From contig WACJ01000189.1 in the NCBI GenBank assembly GCA_008973525.1, positions 62,001-126,000 on the forward strand: a DNA stretch of 64,000 nucleotides. The letters run 5' to 3'. Below the pieces are notes generated by a model. It was not told the origin of the DNA. It saw only the letters and a list, made by a program, of their open reading frames with translations, and did no database searches. This document shows positions 11,057-24,300 of the stretch, one piece after another. Positions within the stretch are counted from its first letter, which is position 1. Each line of letters begins with the position of its first letter. Origin of the DNA: Stenopsyche tienmushanensis. Lineage: Eukaryota > Arthropoda > Insecta > Trichoptera > Stenopsychidae. Made by a program: the position numbers and the translations under genes.

Positions 11057-13856
11057 TCTCATAATTCGATCTCCAACTTGAATCTCTATAATTTTAAAAA
11101 CACAAATTCTTATATAATTTTGATTTCTATGAAATCTGTAATATATTTATATTTTTATACTTTATGACAAAATGTCTTTTTTTCCCTACTCAAATCAAGA
11201 CTACTGTTAATTTATTTTCCACTAATTTAATTTGATCGTTTCAAATCTGTGTTTTTATAAATCAATTCTCTTATAACTGGCAATTGTCGAACAAACTTCA
11301 GCATAACAATATTATATTAATATTTAACTTAATATTGAACGTTAATTTATTTTATTCGGGATTTAATTGAATACCTGAAGATAAAAACAAGATAAACACT
11401 CTACAAATTTAATTAATAGTGTTGTTGTTCATATTAAAAATTCTTTTGAAATATTATGAACTTATTGTTCCTTTATTGTTTTTTTTTAAGTTTGATTAAG
11501 ATATGTATATTAGGAAAAGTTTTTTATTTTTTTAAGCAATATATTTTTAATATATAGATTATGTTTTTCATAACATTTATTTGCTGATTACTGGTTTCTA
11601 TAATTTTAACAATTGTCATCATGTCGATTTATCTTTTGAACTCAAAACATTTTTTTAATAAATGTTACTAGTTTTTGAAACTAGGCTGCTGGCTATAAGC
11701 ACCCCTGCATTTTCTTCGTAATTGTGGCAAATGCCGCGTTATCTGGATCGCGGAACCCGAGTCCAAAGGTCGTTCGTAGCGTTAATTTAGATCGCAAGGA
11801 CGGTGTCAGTGAACTACGGATATTGTCAGGATGTTGTAGAAATGGGAATATTCAGGGAGAAAGGGCATTCTCATTGATTTTTGCAGTTTACACGGTAACA
11901 GCATCTCAATTAAGGGTTCACCGTGTGATTTAAGCAACATTTCAACATCAACAACTTCAATGCCTCCAGGAATGGCTAAAGAACTTGATCTCTTTTTTCT
12001 AAACACCCTTCATACACGACTGAATAACATCGTTCTCTTCTTCGTTTATTCCAAAAATGTCGCGATAAACAATGGCGGGCTATCCAGAGTCGCCTTTGGC
12101 TTGGATCTGAGATTGGCAAACTACGTACCGTACCCGTGTAAATATCTTCAAATTTGCTACCTGGCCTGCCGTGCCTAGGGTCTTAACGATTTGACCATTT
12201 ATTAGTAGACCGGCCCAGTAGATAAATAGTAAAATTTCACGTAATTCATGACCGCGAGGATTAATCTACTGGGTTCTCACTAAAGGGGACTATAATTTGA
12301 AATATCTATTATGAAACTGGAATAAATAATTGTATGATACTGAAATACTATTTTTAAGAAGAAAAACACGATTAGCGATCCAGTTCTCTTCTTTTTTACA
12401 GTATTTACTTAGTATATTAATATATTCTTAAAACAGAATTAATGACCGGAACATTGTCAGGGTTCACCATTAAAATATTAAATATTGGTCTTATCATTCA
12501 TTTTCTGATATTTTTTCTTTACTATCATCAAAATTTACAATTTTATTCTTACTGTAAATTTCACCCCATTTCATTTTTTAATAATCAATAAGGTGTTTAA
12601 TATACTACAAATATTTTAATTGTGCATTCCATCCTACTCGTAAAAAGTACCCAAAACGTTATTTTTAGAATTGGATTTCACAAATAACTAAATATAGCTT
12701 ATAACTTTATTTAAAGCGTTGGGCCTAAATCTTCTCTTATAATAAGCAACTATGCCTAAGTACAAATTTTATATTGAAGATTTTATAATTGTTCATGCAT
12801 AATTCTTTTATCTCGATGAATTAAATTTGTCGTTCATTTTGCAAGACGTTATAAATTCAGACTATTTATTCTTGACGTCGTTGTCCATTTTATATGCACA
12901 TTATGAAATTAACATTTACGATGATCTCAGTGATATTAAAGATGAGACCAAATGTTGAAATAATCGTTTAAAATATATTAGGGAAAAAATGTAAAAATTG
13001 GTTCATGTTAAGTTTTTAATGTATGTTAAACTAAGAACTTCTGTGATATTTGTGGTCTTAATTGGTGTTTATAGTATATAACTATGTGTTCAATATGAAT
13101 CAACAAAATTACAGTTTATTTTTTGTATATTTATATGATGTATTTGCATATTGAATAAAATATTTAGATTTTTAAACGTCTTATTTGATTGTGTCGAAAA
13201 TAGTAGGGGTTCGGTCATTGAACAAATTGATATTGTGTTATTTAAAGATTTTTATTTCATTGTGCAGACTGTCATTAAATACAGAAATTCTAAAATACAC
13301 GTAATATTTCATCATTACTAATATGTAGTCAAGTAAATTTTCTAATACAAATATAATTTATAATTCAACAATATTGCATATGCATCTATACAATAATTTC
13401 TATTATTCTCTGCACACTTTTAACACATGATTTTGTCTATTTTTTCTTTTATATTTTTCGAATTACTAGAAAATGTATACATACCTTTTTCTTTTATAAA
13501 AACATTCACTTCCTTTTTCATTCACAACTTTCACACAATATTATTTATAAGATTATTCATAAAATTTGAATAACATGAAATAATAATTATATGCAATTAA
13601 TGCAATATAACTTTTTAAAAATATTCATCAAAGAATCTTAACAATATCAAAATGTTAATATTTAACGACACAAAAACTTTGGTTTGAGTTACATTAATGA
13701 ATTACACAGTTTATATAAATAATATCACAAATCATGAACATTCAATAAATAATCATTCAACCAAGTAACCTAAGAGGTATTCTATGTTGATTGTTTGAAA
13801 TCACTGGTTAAACCCCTAAATCATTCCATATTCTGCTAAGATTAAGTAAGGAGGAA
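11057..13856. other. 3' flanks between convergent G alpha and cyclin A genes
   Basis: The two genes end towards each other, so both 3' UTRs lie here. The DNA is AT-rich except at 11690-12190, which is GC-richer and has open stretches on both strands, one minus-strand frame containing LGFRDPDNAAFATITKKM. I recognise no family; it could be an old retrotransposon or pseudogene fragment. The rest shows nothing by eye. Confidence 0.4.
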
Positions 13857-16800
13857 TTATATAAGCCTACGTGGAATATAACTGGAAACATTTCTATAAG
13901 TATCTTTTCCGTACTTTAATCTAACCGCTTGAAGTGATTTATTTGGTGACTCTTCGAAGACTCTATGTTGCTTTTTCACTAATGGATATAATGTGGTTAG
14001 ATTATATCCGCAAATATTTTCAAACCTAAAAATAAACTTAGCATAAATAATATAACATTCAAAAATGCCTAGGTTTATACACACTGTTTTTATAAATCAA
14101 AAAGCAAAATTTAAATCAATTAGCTGCTTAAAGTGCTATCAACAAAACACATGCATCGATTTGGTCACCTGATGACTTCATATTATGTTAGGTCTACTGG
14201 AAAATTCTGTCCGATAATGTAATTTAAAGTTTCAATTCGTTTAATGACATATCATCATCATCATAGCACGTCCACTGCAGAAATATAGGCCTCTTCAATA
14301 TCCATTCATCTCGTCTGTATCATACATTCACCTCCTCGTTCGTTTGATATTGAAGGTAGCAATACCATTGAGTTTTGTTTCGAACGTTCACCCAACGGGT
14401 ATCCTGAATGAACGTATTAACGAACGCTTTCGCGATCGTCTCGATAGGGAGAAAGACTGAGTAGTTTTCTTAGGAGATGGTGGAGATGGCTTTCTGGAGT
14501 ACAAGGAGTCCAGTCCCCCCTTTCTTCGACATATAACTGTCTCTTTATATCAGTCATTCCCAAAGTGGTCTATATCGACTCCCAGGAATTAATTTCAGCC
14601 TGCAAGATTGGGGGTGCGTGAGATGTAAATGTGAATCCACAAGAGTGGATCCTATTCAGACGGGTTGTCACCAAAATTTAAGCTTCCAGTAAATTTAATA
14701 ACAGATAGTACCTATGTACCTATAGGTGCAGAAAGTGCGTGCCTTAGATCTTAAAAAGTTTCTGATCCATTGTGTAATTCAAGGGATTCAAGAAACTGCT
14801 AAATAATATTTTTGCCCTTTGAAATACACAGTTTTACTAAAATAACGCGGCATGTACAAATCATGGTTGAAATACCAACCTTCGATCGCTCTCTACTCTA
14901 ATGCCACGTAACAGTGAAATCTTTATTGGAAACTGCACATATTGACGGCCAAATATCAGAATTTGTCCCAGTTTACTTATATTATTATATTATCTTCGTT
15001 TACTTTATAAAATTAAAGGACAGAATTTTCCGCATAAATCTAATATTAGTAAATTTACTTAACAAGACTTGCTCAAAGTCACAGAATGATTGCATTTGAA
15101 ATATATAAAGCGATGTATTGGTGTGAAAATTTAGTTTTTCATTATCAAAAAAATGTAGATTGATGTTTGGAAAATCGCACAATCTCCCAAATGATTTTTA
15201 TAAGTAAAAAATATCATACCGTTTTGGCCATACTTCTTCTTCTAACGTATGCTGAGAAAGGGCTAAGGCTGATGCTGCTACTTCAGATGGTAAATAATTT
15301 ATATAATGAACATCGTCTACTAAACATAGCTCACTGATAAACTGTAAAAAAATGTGTTTAGTTAAAGATATATATATAGTTTTTTACTTCATAGCATAGG
15401 TGAAAAAATATTACCATAGCTAAATTGATGGATTTTCTTGATATATTTCCTTGGATAGCATATTCTTCAATAAATGTTTGTACAGTTGGAGTAGTAAGAT
15501 CGAATGAAAGAACTCTCAAAATTAATTGTTCCATTTTTAATATCTGTTTTACGGAGCATGTTTCTTTCGTCAATGATGAAAATTCAAATATATCTGCATA
15601 TAAAAAAAACAACATTCAATTTGTCGGACTAGAGTACGGCCCCCAACCTCTTGTAGTCCGAAACTTTTTGGAAAGGAGTACTTGTAATCCGAAAAATTAT
15701 GACATACACATTTTCTTCAGATCTGAATGTTTGCCTGGCTCACAATCAAAGGTAGAGACGAACTTTTGAATGTTCCCGCAGTTATTTTTTGTATAATAAA
15801 CTGTGGATCTTCCTACCTTGTACTCACTTGCCAACTTACAAAAGGGTTTATTGAGATTTAGGCGGTCCAGAATTACACTTTTGCATTTTTTACATTGACA
15901 AAGTTTTACCATGAATAATAGATTGTCCCATTAGGAATGTCGTTTTTTAAATGAAAGAGTTAAACTCAAGCCAAAATATTATTAATTAATTTCATCGATA
16001 CAATGTATTCTACTTCAGTATATACAACCGCTTCCCATCCATTTAATATTTTTTTAAATTTCGAAAGTATAAAATTCATCAAGTTTTGATATAAAATATT
16101 TTTCAATTCCTCATTTCACCTCTTCTATATTTATGATTTTTTTCACTGATAAATGATGCTGCATCGATTTAAATAAATAATAGTCTGAAAGAGCAAGGTC
16201 AGGAGAATAAGGTGGATGCGGAATCGTTTGCCAATCGTATTCCTTTATTTGTTTTCGGTCATCTTTGATTTATGGGGTCGCGCATTATCATGTTGCTAAA
16301 GAATTTGGCGACAGTTGACTACATCTGGCCTTTTCGTACTCAATGCCACTTTTAAAGTGTTTCTTCGCAATGGTTTCTTCGCCGGAAGTATCTGAGCTTG
16401 TTTGTTAATTCTCATATAGTCTGTATTAGATTTGATTAAATTTTAGCACGCAGGATATTGTCAACGCTTTAACCTTTCTCTCACTTCGGACCTTATTTTC
16501 TAAACTAAAATTTTCATTTTTAAATTATTTAAACTATTTCTGGCATTGACAAACAGTTAGAGATTCCGAGTATATCACAAATATTTTTAGTTGCAGTTGT
16601 TGTATTATATTATTGACGATAAAAGTACAGTATGCAATTTCACATAAATTGTTTGTTCGGCACAAAATCCACCATCTTGAAACGCAGTTTGAAAAAATAT
16701 ATTTTTGTATAAAATAACATTCTCCAGATGTTAGTCAACTAACGAAATATACAATACATGTTGCCAAAGGGATAACTGATGGTCAAAAAGTAAGTATGAA

Positions 16801-18532
16801 ATAAACGGCATTCCTAACAGGACAATCTAATATATTCTATACTTGTATTAAGATGTCGGACTACAGGGAGCGCTAGATTAGACTGGGGCCACATTACCGT
16901 GCGTCTGCTACATTTATTATTTGCTTTGATCGAAATTTAATTATACAAGATCTATTCAGTATTTAAAAAAATATTATCATATTCCATATTTACCAGGAGG
17001 ATGGATTTCTTCATATTTTGCAGCAATCATCATTGCAGTCACCCCAAGCAGTTGAAATTTTGTACGAACCTTAAAAACAAATAAAAATGTAGACAATGCA
17101 TAATGATGTATTAAATTCGAATTGTAATAAAAAATGTAACTCACCACTGACATTTTACTCAGAAATCTATCAATGTAAGAAACAGCCAAATGAAGAGTAT
17201 CAGGTGCAAATTCATATTCATCACTGATGGACACCAACCAATCGATCAAAATAGACCGCATATCGTTATTCAACTCAGTCTGTTTGGTCATGTACAAAGG
17301 ATGAGGTCTGTGAAGATGTTCTACTTCTCGTAAATAATCAAAAATAAACTGAAACAATCAAAGTTTATTTAAAATTCCTATCAAATCAATCTCAAATAAT
17401 AATAATGGAAAAATTCCCACTTTTCTGTATATTGGTTCGGCATATATCGCTTCATCTAATTCTAGATCACGATACGAAAGTGTCCTTTCTTCGACGGGGC
17501 TATTAATCACAATTGACATGTCGAGAACGTCATCATTTTCAGAATATAAAGAATCACCCGGAGAGGGGACAGTCAAATCCGTTATGCTATTCTGCACTAA
17601 CAAGCATGCTTCATCTAGAAGATTGTCGGCAGCTTTTCTTTTCACAGCAAGAGATCGTTGGGATTGATTGAATTTTGTTTCAATCATATTTTTCGGTGCC
17701 AATGGGTACTAAAAATTTCAAAGAATTCAAATACTTATTTAAAAATTATACACTAATAAAGATTTTTTTACTGCGCAACAGTACAATTTTAATTGAACCG
17801 GCGTAAGTTCAGCTATTTACAGTGCATTAGCGATCCAGTATCCAAATTTCTCCCTTGTACGATAATAGCAACAGCTGGGATCGATTGAGTCGGAGAAAAA
17901 TTCAGAATGAATAAATGAAAGATCAATGTTTTGTAAATACAATATCAGTTTGTTTCTTAATTTCAAGCTAGTTCGTGCTGTTTTTGTTTGTTTGTTTAGT
18001 TGAGTGCTCGTAATTACCTGAACTGTATCGTCGAGGCACTGACTATTTAATCAGTAAAATTGTCAATTTGCAAAAATGAACAGTGGGAATTATATAATGA
18101 TAAATAACAAAAATATAATTAAAAGAATGACGAAATATGATTAATAAACAAAAATAAAGTTCACACGATTTTAAAAGAGGAGCAAATATTAAACTTAAGC
18201 AAAAATAATATGTAACAAATTTTGAATACGAGACAAATTGTATTATTGCTAAATATGAACAGTAAGCAAAAGACAAAGTGCATTGCACTTACAGAGGGGT
18301 CGATTATAAGTAAAAATTTAGGAACATAACAATAGGAAGACTAAGAAACACTCACCCTTGTCAAATTTTTGTTCGTGTGCCGAGTATTCGTCACATGTCC
18401 TAGAACTTTTCTATTTTCAAATCCCACGATGTTTGTCAGCTTATTTGAAATATTTTTTGTTTCTCTGAATTCTGCCCTGTGATAAGCATTAAGTTGGACA
18501 TTTTCTTTGTCTTCGTGTATTTGAAAAAACAT
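13857..18532 (-). CDS. CycA: cyclin A
   Basis: Regulatory subunit that activates Cdk1/Cdk2 in S phase and G2/M and is destroyed by the APC/C. Seven exons on the minus strand (18532-18356, 17708-17421, 17348-17145, 17069-16994, 15593-15415, 15341-15220, 14025-13857) give 404 residues in phase. Residues 9-11 are a KEN box and 41-49 read RKVLGHVTN, a destruction box of the RxxLxxxxN form. The cyclin box contains MRSILIDWLV (from 185) and SYIDRFLSKMSV, then AMMIAAKYEEIHPP, LILRVLSFDLTTPT and YLPSEVAASALALA, the usual order of the two cyclin folds. The spacing HLHRPHPLYM and the conserved PSEVAA favour cyclin A over cyclin B. Intron 4 carries a pogo element with a mariner inside it. The start at 18532 is the first ATG before the KEN box. 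The gene is head-to-head with eRF3. Confidence 0.93.
14240..14345. repeat. LINE/SINE-type tail repeat in cyclin A intron 6
   Basis: An ATCATCATCATCAT run is followed by CACGTCCACTGCAGAAATAT and AGGCCTCTTC. This resembles a 3' repeat seen widely in insect non-LTR elements ('CCACTGCTGGACATAGGCCTC'-like, from memory). It is short and isolated and may be the tail of a truncated retroelement insertion. Confidence 0.45.
14550..14660. mobile_element. hAT-like element end in cyclin A intron 6
   Basis: CAGTCATTCCCAAAGTGGTC followed by a C-rich stretch resembles the ends of non-autonomous hAT elements ('CAGTGGTTCCCAAACT..'). I could not locate the opposite end or an 8-bp duplication, so the extent is unknown. 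Confidence 0.4.
15616..16911 (-). mobile_element. pogo/Tigger-type element in cyclin A intron 4, interrupted by mariner
   Basis: The left part (15616-15918) matches the intergenic MITE at 6676-6994 ('TGTCGGACTA..', 'TAGTCCG'). The right end (16830-16911) finishes with the reverse complement of CAGACGCACGGTAAT. On the minus strand 15912-15697 encodes a CENP-B/pogo-type DNA-binding helix-turn-helix, including KLASEYKVGRSTVYYTKNN. The left terminal repeat proper is missing, so this is a decayed copy. A mariner element (15919-16829) interrupts it. Confidence 0.75.
15919..16829 (-). mobile_element. mariner-family element, copy 2, nested in pogo
   Basis: Left end TAGATTGTCCCATTAGGAAT; the right end, reverse-complemented, is TAGATTGTCCTGTTAGGAAT, so the terminal inverted repeats match at 18 of 20 positions and start with the TA target. 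About 910 bp, shorter than a full mariner (~1.3 kb), with a transposase broken by deletions. Positions 15985-16360 are about 90% identical to the copy in the neighbouring G alpha gene. Confidence 0.8.
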
Positions 18533-20540
18533 TTTTGGTTATTCTTTTGTAGGCTTTTTTTATAATTCTAAAAAAACAAAAAAAATGCAATGAAAACTAT
18601 TTGCAAAAATGCTACAAGATATCACTACAACACTTCAGAAGCAAATCAATACATTAAAACAAAATCTTATGTGGGTAGATTTATTGATGGGTTGGATGCA
18701 AATTTAAGCACAATAAAATTAGATTATTAATACAAATTAGCGACAACGTTATAGTTTTATATGATTTTTTATACAACATAAAAGATTCATTTTTTAAATA
18801 CTTAGTAATTCAAATCAAAGACTGACATTAACAAGTAGGTAGTTTTTAAAATCATAACGTTTAATCAAGACGCTGCTATAAAAATGTAATTGGATTTTAT
18901 ACTGTATGTATTTTAAAACTCAAATACATACTTTTCGACTGTAAAACCGGGTACGTAGCCTCTTTATTAAAATTTTAAATGTAATTGTTGCAAAAGTAGT
19001 CACTCAAAAAATTAAACAGCGTATGTTCGATTACATTTACAAAAGGTTATCATAAGTATACTATAGACTTCAAAAACTATACAAATAATCTAAATGAAAG
19101 CCTAAAACGTGCGAAAACAAAAAAGTCAAACCTTTCACGACGCAGTCAGTTCCAATTCGCGGGTACAGTTACCATAGACAATCTGCACGTTATGAAAGAC
19201 TCGACGAACATTTTAAGCGTTTTTTTAAATTTCATATAACCTTAATGATAATGCCAAAAATCATTTTATATATTTTTATAACTTTTGCGCATGAATCATT
19301 TAATTATTATATTTTATCTAAAAATAATTTTAATTTTGTAACATTAATAATTTTGAAAATACAATTATTAACATTAAATATTTGTGAAATGAGAATATTT
19401 GATATTTTTAATATTCAATAAATAAAGCTCAGTTACCATGAATAATATATATTTATGTAATGTGTATATTTTTATAAAATTAATTTTATATGAAAAAATA
19501 TAAATAATTTTCATTGTAATTATTTTAAATTAAAAATAGTATAAAAATGCATACTGTGCAGTGTTTTTTTTAACAGATTTATTTTTCGTGTTTAACTATG
19601 CGAGATTTATGCAAATTTTGATTTATAAAATTAGAATAACATATCGAATAATTTTAAATAATTTTCCACAGGGTCATTTCTAATAGACAATTTAAAAATG
19701 TGTTTCAATTTTGATAATTTATTCGTCGTTGCAAATAAAATTGACACGCAAAAGAAAGTAAAATAATAATACGGATTTATATATTTTTCACGGACGACTT
19801 TAAATAGTTTTGCAGGCCACCGGACGCCCGCGAGCTATTTGCTATACGGCTACATGTGTTGGTATGTAGTGGTTCAACTCTATATTTTTATCGGCCATTA
19901 ATAGACGCATTCTCCCATCGGCGTTCTCATTTCTTATCTAATCAATTGAGATAAAGTCGAGACAATTTAATTTTTATAATTTAGGTCCGTTATGAATTTT
20001 AAATTTTAAATAGCATATTTTATAATTCGACTAATTTCGACATTGTTAAAAATATTTTTGTGTGAATATTATAAATCGAGTAATCACTCGTATTTTTTAA
20101 TTATAAATGGCCGTATGATATAGTATATAATACAATATAATTATTTTTAGAAAATTCTTAAATTATTTTTATATAAAGGGGATTAAAAAAATAAATATAT
20201 GTATTTCAGTATTGAATTAATTTACTATTAAGTATTTATTTTTATTCATAAATCATAAGCTAGAGCATGTTTGTGTAGTGTTCAATTTAAGACTATTGAA
20301 TATATTTTGTCTTTTTATGTTGTATGAATAAGATGTAAAAAAAGCATGGGCTCCTGTTTATAAAATGTGTAATAAATTAATAAATGCGCGATAGTCATTT
20401 AATTTGTAAACGGGTTTTATTTTAATTTATGAAAAAGAAATAAATGTCGATAAGGGGGAAAAATTTAAGAATATGCATATATATTTTATTAAAAGCCCAC
20501 GAAATAAGTATATCGAAAAGAAACGCTAAAACAATGAGTA
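18533..20540. promoter_or_regulatory. divergent 5' region between cyclin A (-) and eRF3 (+)
   Basis: Very AT-rich DNA with two GC-richer islands. One at about 19130-19210 contains, on the minus strand, ATTGG (inverted CCAAT) and GCGAATTGGAACTGACTGCG, plausible for the cyclin A promoter or an untranslated exon. The other, at about 19815-19945, contains TTATCGGCCATTAATAGACG. No TATA box or cell-cycle element could be assigned with confidence, and no ORF is supported. Confidence 0.4.
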
Positions 20541-21345
20541 ATTTTGGCGCAGAGCGTGTTCTAAAATGAGCAGTCGTGTTGTCGGAGCGTCGGAAAGAGG
20601 CGGCCCATGGGTAGGTCGCGCGTCGGCGCTTTTCGTCCTCGCCGTTTCGAATCGGGCGCCGCTCGCGGAGCGGAAGTGCGAGTCTCGGTCCGGACTGTCC
20701 TTGCGGCGCGCGGCCCCGGCGGCTCCGCGGGCGCTCGGCGGTTCGCGAACAAGCGCCAGCGGCTGCTGTCAGTCACGGTTGGTAGTCGGGCCCGTCGTCG
20801 GCCCGTCCTCGGCCCCCGTCGCTCGCGCGGCCCCGGCTCTCGCGGCGCACGCGGCGATGGCGAGCGGGTGCGGCGCTCCCGGCCCGAGCGGCCCCACCGG
20901 CCCGGGTGTCGAGTCGCGCGACGCGGAAGCCCAGCCGCCCGATCTCCACGCCAAGTTCTCCACGCTCAACGTCAACGCCGTGGAGTTCGTGCCGGGCGGT
21001 CAGGCGCCTCCCGCTCCGTCCGCGCCCGCGCCCCCCGACAGCCCCGACAGCCCCCCGACCGAGGACAGCCCCCCGACCCTCATCAACGGTGAGCGCTCCC
21101 GGGCCCTCCCCCCACCCCCACCCGCCGCATGACACGTCGCCGCCTAACCTCCACGTCGCGCCCTCCATATGGACTCGACGCCGACTTTCTCTCCGACTAA
21201 TGTCCCATTGCAATCGGTAGCCGCAGCCGACGTCAACGCTTTTCGGAACTCCCGTTCCCGCCCGTCGGAAACGTAAAGGTCGCCCCTCCGACGCCCGCGA
21301 TATTGTTTCGCCACGAGTAATAGAGTTGTTTCTCTTCATCGTCGA
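20540..21345. promoter_or_regulatory. CpG island over eRF3 promoter and first exon
   Basis: An abrupt change from AT-rich to strongly GC- and CpG-rich DNA, covering the start and first coding exon of eRF3 and about 250 bp of intron 1. The many long open frames here on both strands result from the base composition and are not separate genes. Confidence 0.8.
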
Positions 21346-24300
21346 TACAAGACAACATTCGACAAATTGTCACATTCCCTTCTCGTCCGCCGAATCATGA
21401 CCGCGACTTGATCCGGCGAAGGATCCGTCCGGTCCTCGTTTGAATTTTGAGATCTCTCGAGAGACAGCTCTCATATTTTGTCTAACGATATGCAATGTGA
21501 CATTAAGCACTCGGAATGCTTTCACGACCCCGCACGTTTCGCTTCCCACACGACCCAACCGCATCAGGCATGCATTTTTCTGCATCTCATCGTAGTTTTG
21601 TTTTTGGTTTGGTTTGAGTTGATTTGAATTTTTTTTAATGATCTATCGATTTGATTGTGTTTGGTTTGGTTTGATTTGCAGTTTTTTTTTACATCCACTT
21701 TTCACAACTCCACGCAATATGCTCTTCGCTTGAATTTATTTTTTAGACTAGTCCATGTAGATATTTGAATCACTCTCCTCTCGTACTGTAGAAAATTTGT
21801 CATTTTTATTCAACCTTACAAAATAAGTTCATATGTTATCTAAGTTTTCGATGAAGGCTTTTTCGTTTTCAATTTGAAACGCATCTATAATCGGTCAAAC
21901 GTGTAACGTGAACGTATATCGCTCGCAGTAGTGATTTTAATAAAATAATAATAATTACATTTGATTCATCACCGCACATTCGAAATAATTAATATGGATT
22001 TATCATGAACCGTAGAAGAAATGATCCATTTAGTATAAATATGATTAACAACGTTATCAACCTGAAAATGGTCAATTCAATCAAATTAATATATTTTTTA
22101 AATTGAAACAGCTGATGGTTTTTATTTGTTTAGGCGGGAGCATGGAATCTGAAGTGATGACCTGTCCTAGAGCGGAGGAGCCGCCGCCCACGCTCCCCAC
22201 TTCCGGCGGGGGCGGTTCACCGACGGCAGACAGTTGGGAAGCCGAAGCTGATGATTCACCTCTGACACCGGACCGGGAGGCCGATGAGGAAGCCGGAGAG
22301 GTAAGAACTAAATTCAACACCACGCTGACGATACAGATTGAACCTTGCTGTGTTATTTAAAGCTTTATTTTATCGCAGGAGGGCGATGAAGTGGAGGAAA
22401 TGCGGAAGATAATTAAAAAAAAACCTCCAAGGGTCGAAGACACACGAAGCAAGAAGGAGCATATCAACGTTGTGTTCATCGGACATGTCGGTCAGTATTT
22501 TTCATTTAATGTAATAGTTCTTATGTTTAATTAAATTGAAAAATATAAAATTCTATTTGTATTTGAACAGATGCTGGAAAATCCACAATCGGCGGTCAGA
22601 TTATGTCGCTGACTGGAATGGTCGACAAGAGAACTTTGGAGAAGTACGAGAGAGAAGCCAGAGAAAAGTCTCGAGAATCGTGGTATCTCTCGTGGGCTCT
22701 GGATACGAATCAGGAAGGTAATGCAATTATCATCGTTCGATTTATGTTCACATAAAACAAGAACATCTCAATCCTTACAAATGTTTTTCAAGAATTTCTA
22801 TAATGTAAATCATTTTGTTTTGTAGAGCGCGATAAAGGAAAAACTGTCGAGGTCGGAAGAGCCTATTTCGAGACTGAAAAGAAACATTTTACCATATTAG
22901 ATGCTCCCGGTCACAAAAGTTTTGTTCCAAATATGATTGGCGGTGCAGCTCAAGCTGATTTAGCAGTTTTGGTTAGTATTGGGTTTTAGGTCCATTCTAT
23001 GAATTATTCGTTTATTTAATGTTGTTCATTATGTTGTATTATAATCTTAGGTTATATCAGCACGCAAAGGCGAATTTGAAACTGGTTTTGATAGAGGGGG
23101 GCAAACCAGAGAGCATGCCATGTTGGCAAAGACTGCTGGCGTAAAGCACCTTGTCGTATTAGTAAATAAAATGGATGATGCTACTGTCAATTGGAACGAA
23201 GCAAGGTAAGATAGGCCAAATCACTCATCACTATTGTATCATATGTTTCATTTTATAAAATCAAAGCAAAAAATAAGTAACTATACAGTATTTTCTATTT
23301 TTATACCATAATTGGTTACTAAAAACGTGTATGAAAACAAATTCGTTAATCGAAAGGGGCTTGCAATATGTTCTATTTTAATGGCCAGCAAACTACAAAA
23401 AAGTTGTTTGATTTATATATTTTATTGTCTAAAGGTGACTATAAGATGACTAGACGTTATAGCATATAGGTCCTTAAACTGTGGGTCTGCAAAATTATAA
23501 AAAATGATTGTGAAGCATAAGCATGTTAAAATAACAAATGTCGTGTGATCTTAGCCTAAATGTCGCATAATAATAGATCGTAACAGGAAACCGTGCATAT
23601 CGAGGGCCAAATATTAGAATTTGAAGCCCTAAAATGCCTAAGCTCGGGATGTGGTCTGCCGAAAAAATGTTATTCCAGAGGGGGTCCGCGGACTACATAA
23701 GTTTAAAAACCCTTGTCCTAACATATGCATGTATACCACATGGTGTCTTGTAGGATTATTCGCGGGTTTTAAGCATTTCTTGTTTGGGGTTGCGTCAATT
23801 TACTAATATCACCAATAAAATCAGTTTTTTTTTTTACAAAACATCACATCTTACACATCCCAACATAGATTCAGCTATGTAACAAAAATCATTCAATGGG
23901 CAGCCCTGATGACGACCTCTGTTGAATTTATTTAAAAATACTTAAAATTATTAAATATTAAAAACAGTTATAGAGCATATGTTGTCTTTATCTTTATGAG
24001 CATATAAAAACACTTCAGATTTTTCCCACCTTTATTAACAATGCATTCCATTAACTATCTTACATTTGTATAGTTTTGTTTGTATAAAATAGCAGTATTT
24101 TTAATGCATCCATTTCCATGTCTAAATCGTGATTTGTGACTATTTTAACTGCATAGTTATTAACTTGTAAATATAAAGATGCCTTAAATATAATAGATGA
24201 AGTCTACTGTTGTTTCCTGCTTTGAATTATAATAATTTAATATATAAAAATTAATATCTGTTTGTTCGTATGTAATGCGCTTCCATACCGTTCATCCGAT

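Noticed and set aside
11724..12178. A possible small gene in the GC-richer patch after G alpha
   Set aside because: Overlapping short frames on both strands, no start, domain or splice context; left as unidentified debris.
20561..21339. Several long open frames on both strands over the eRF3 first exon
   Set aside because: They follow from CpG-rich composition. Only the frame with the PAM2 motif continues through splice sites into the GTPase exons.
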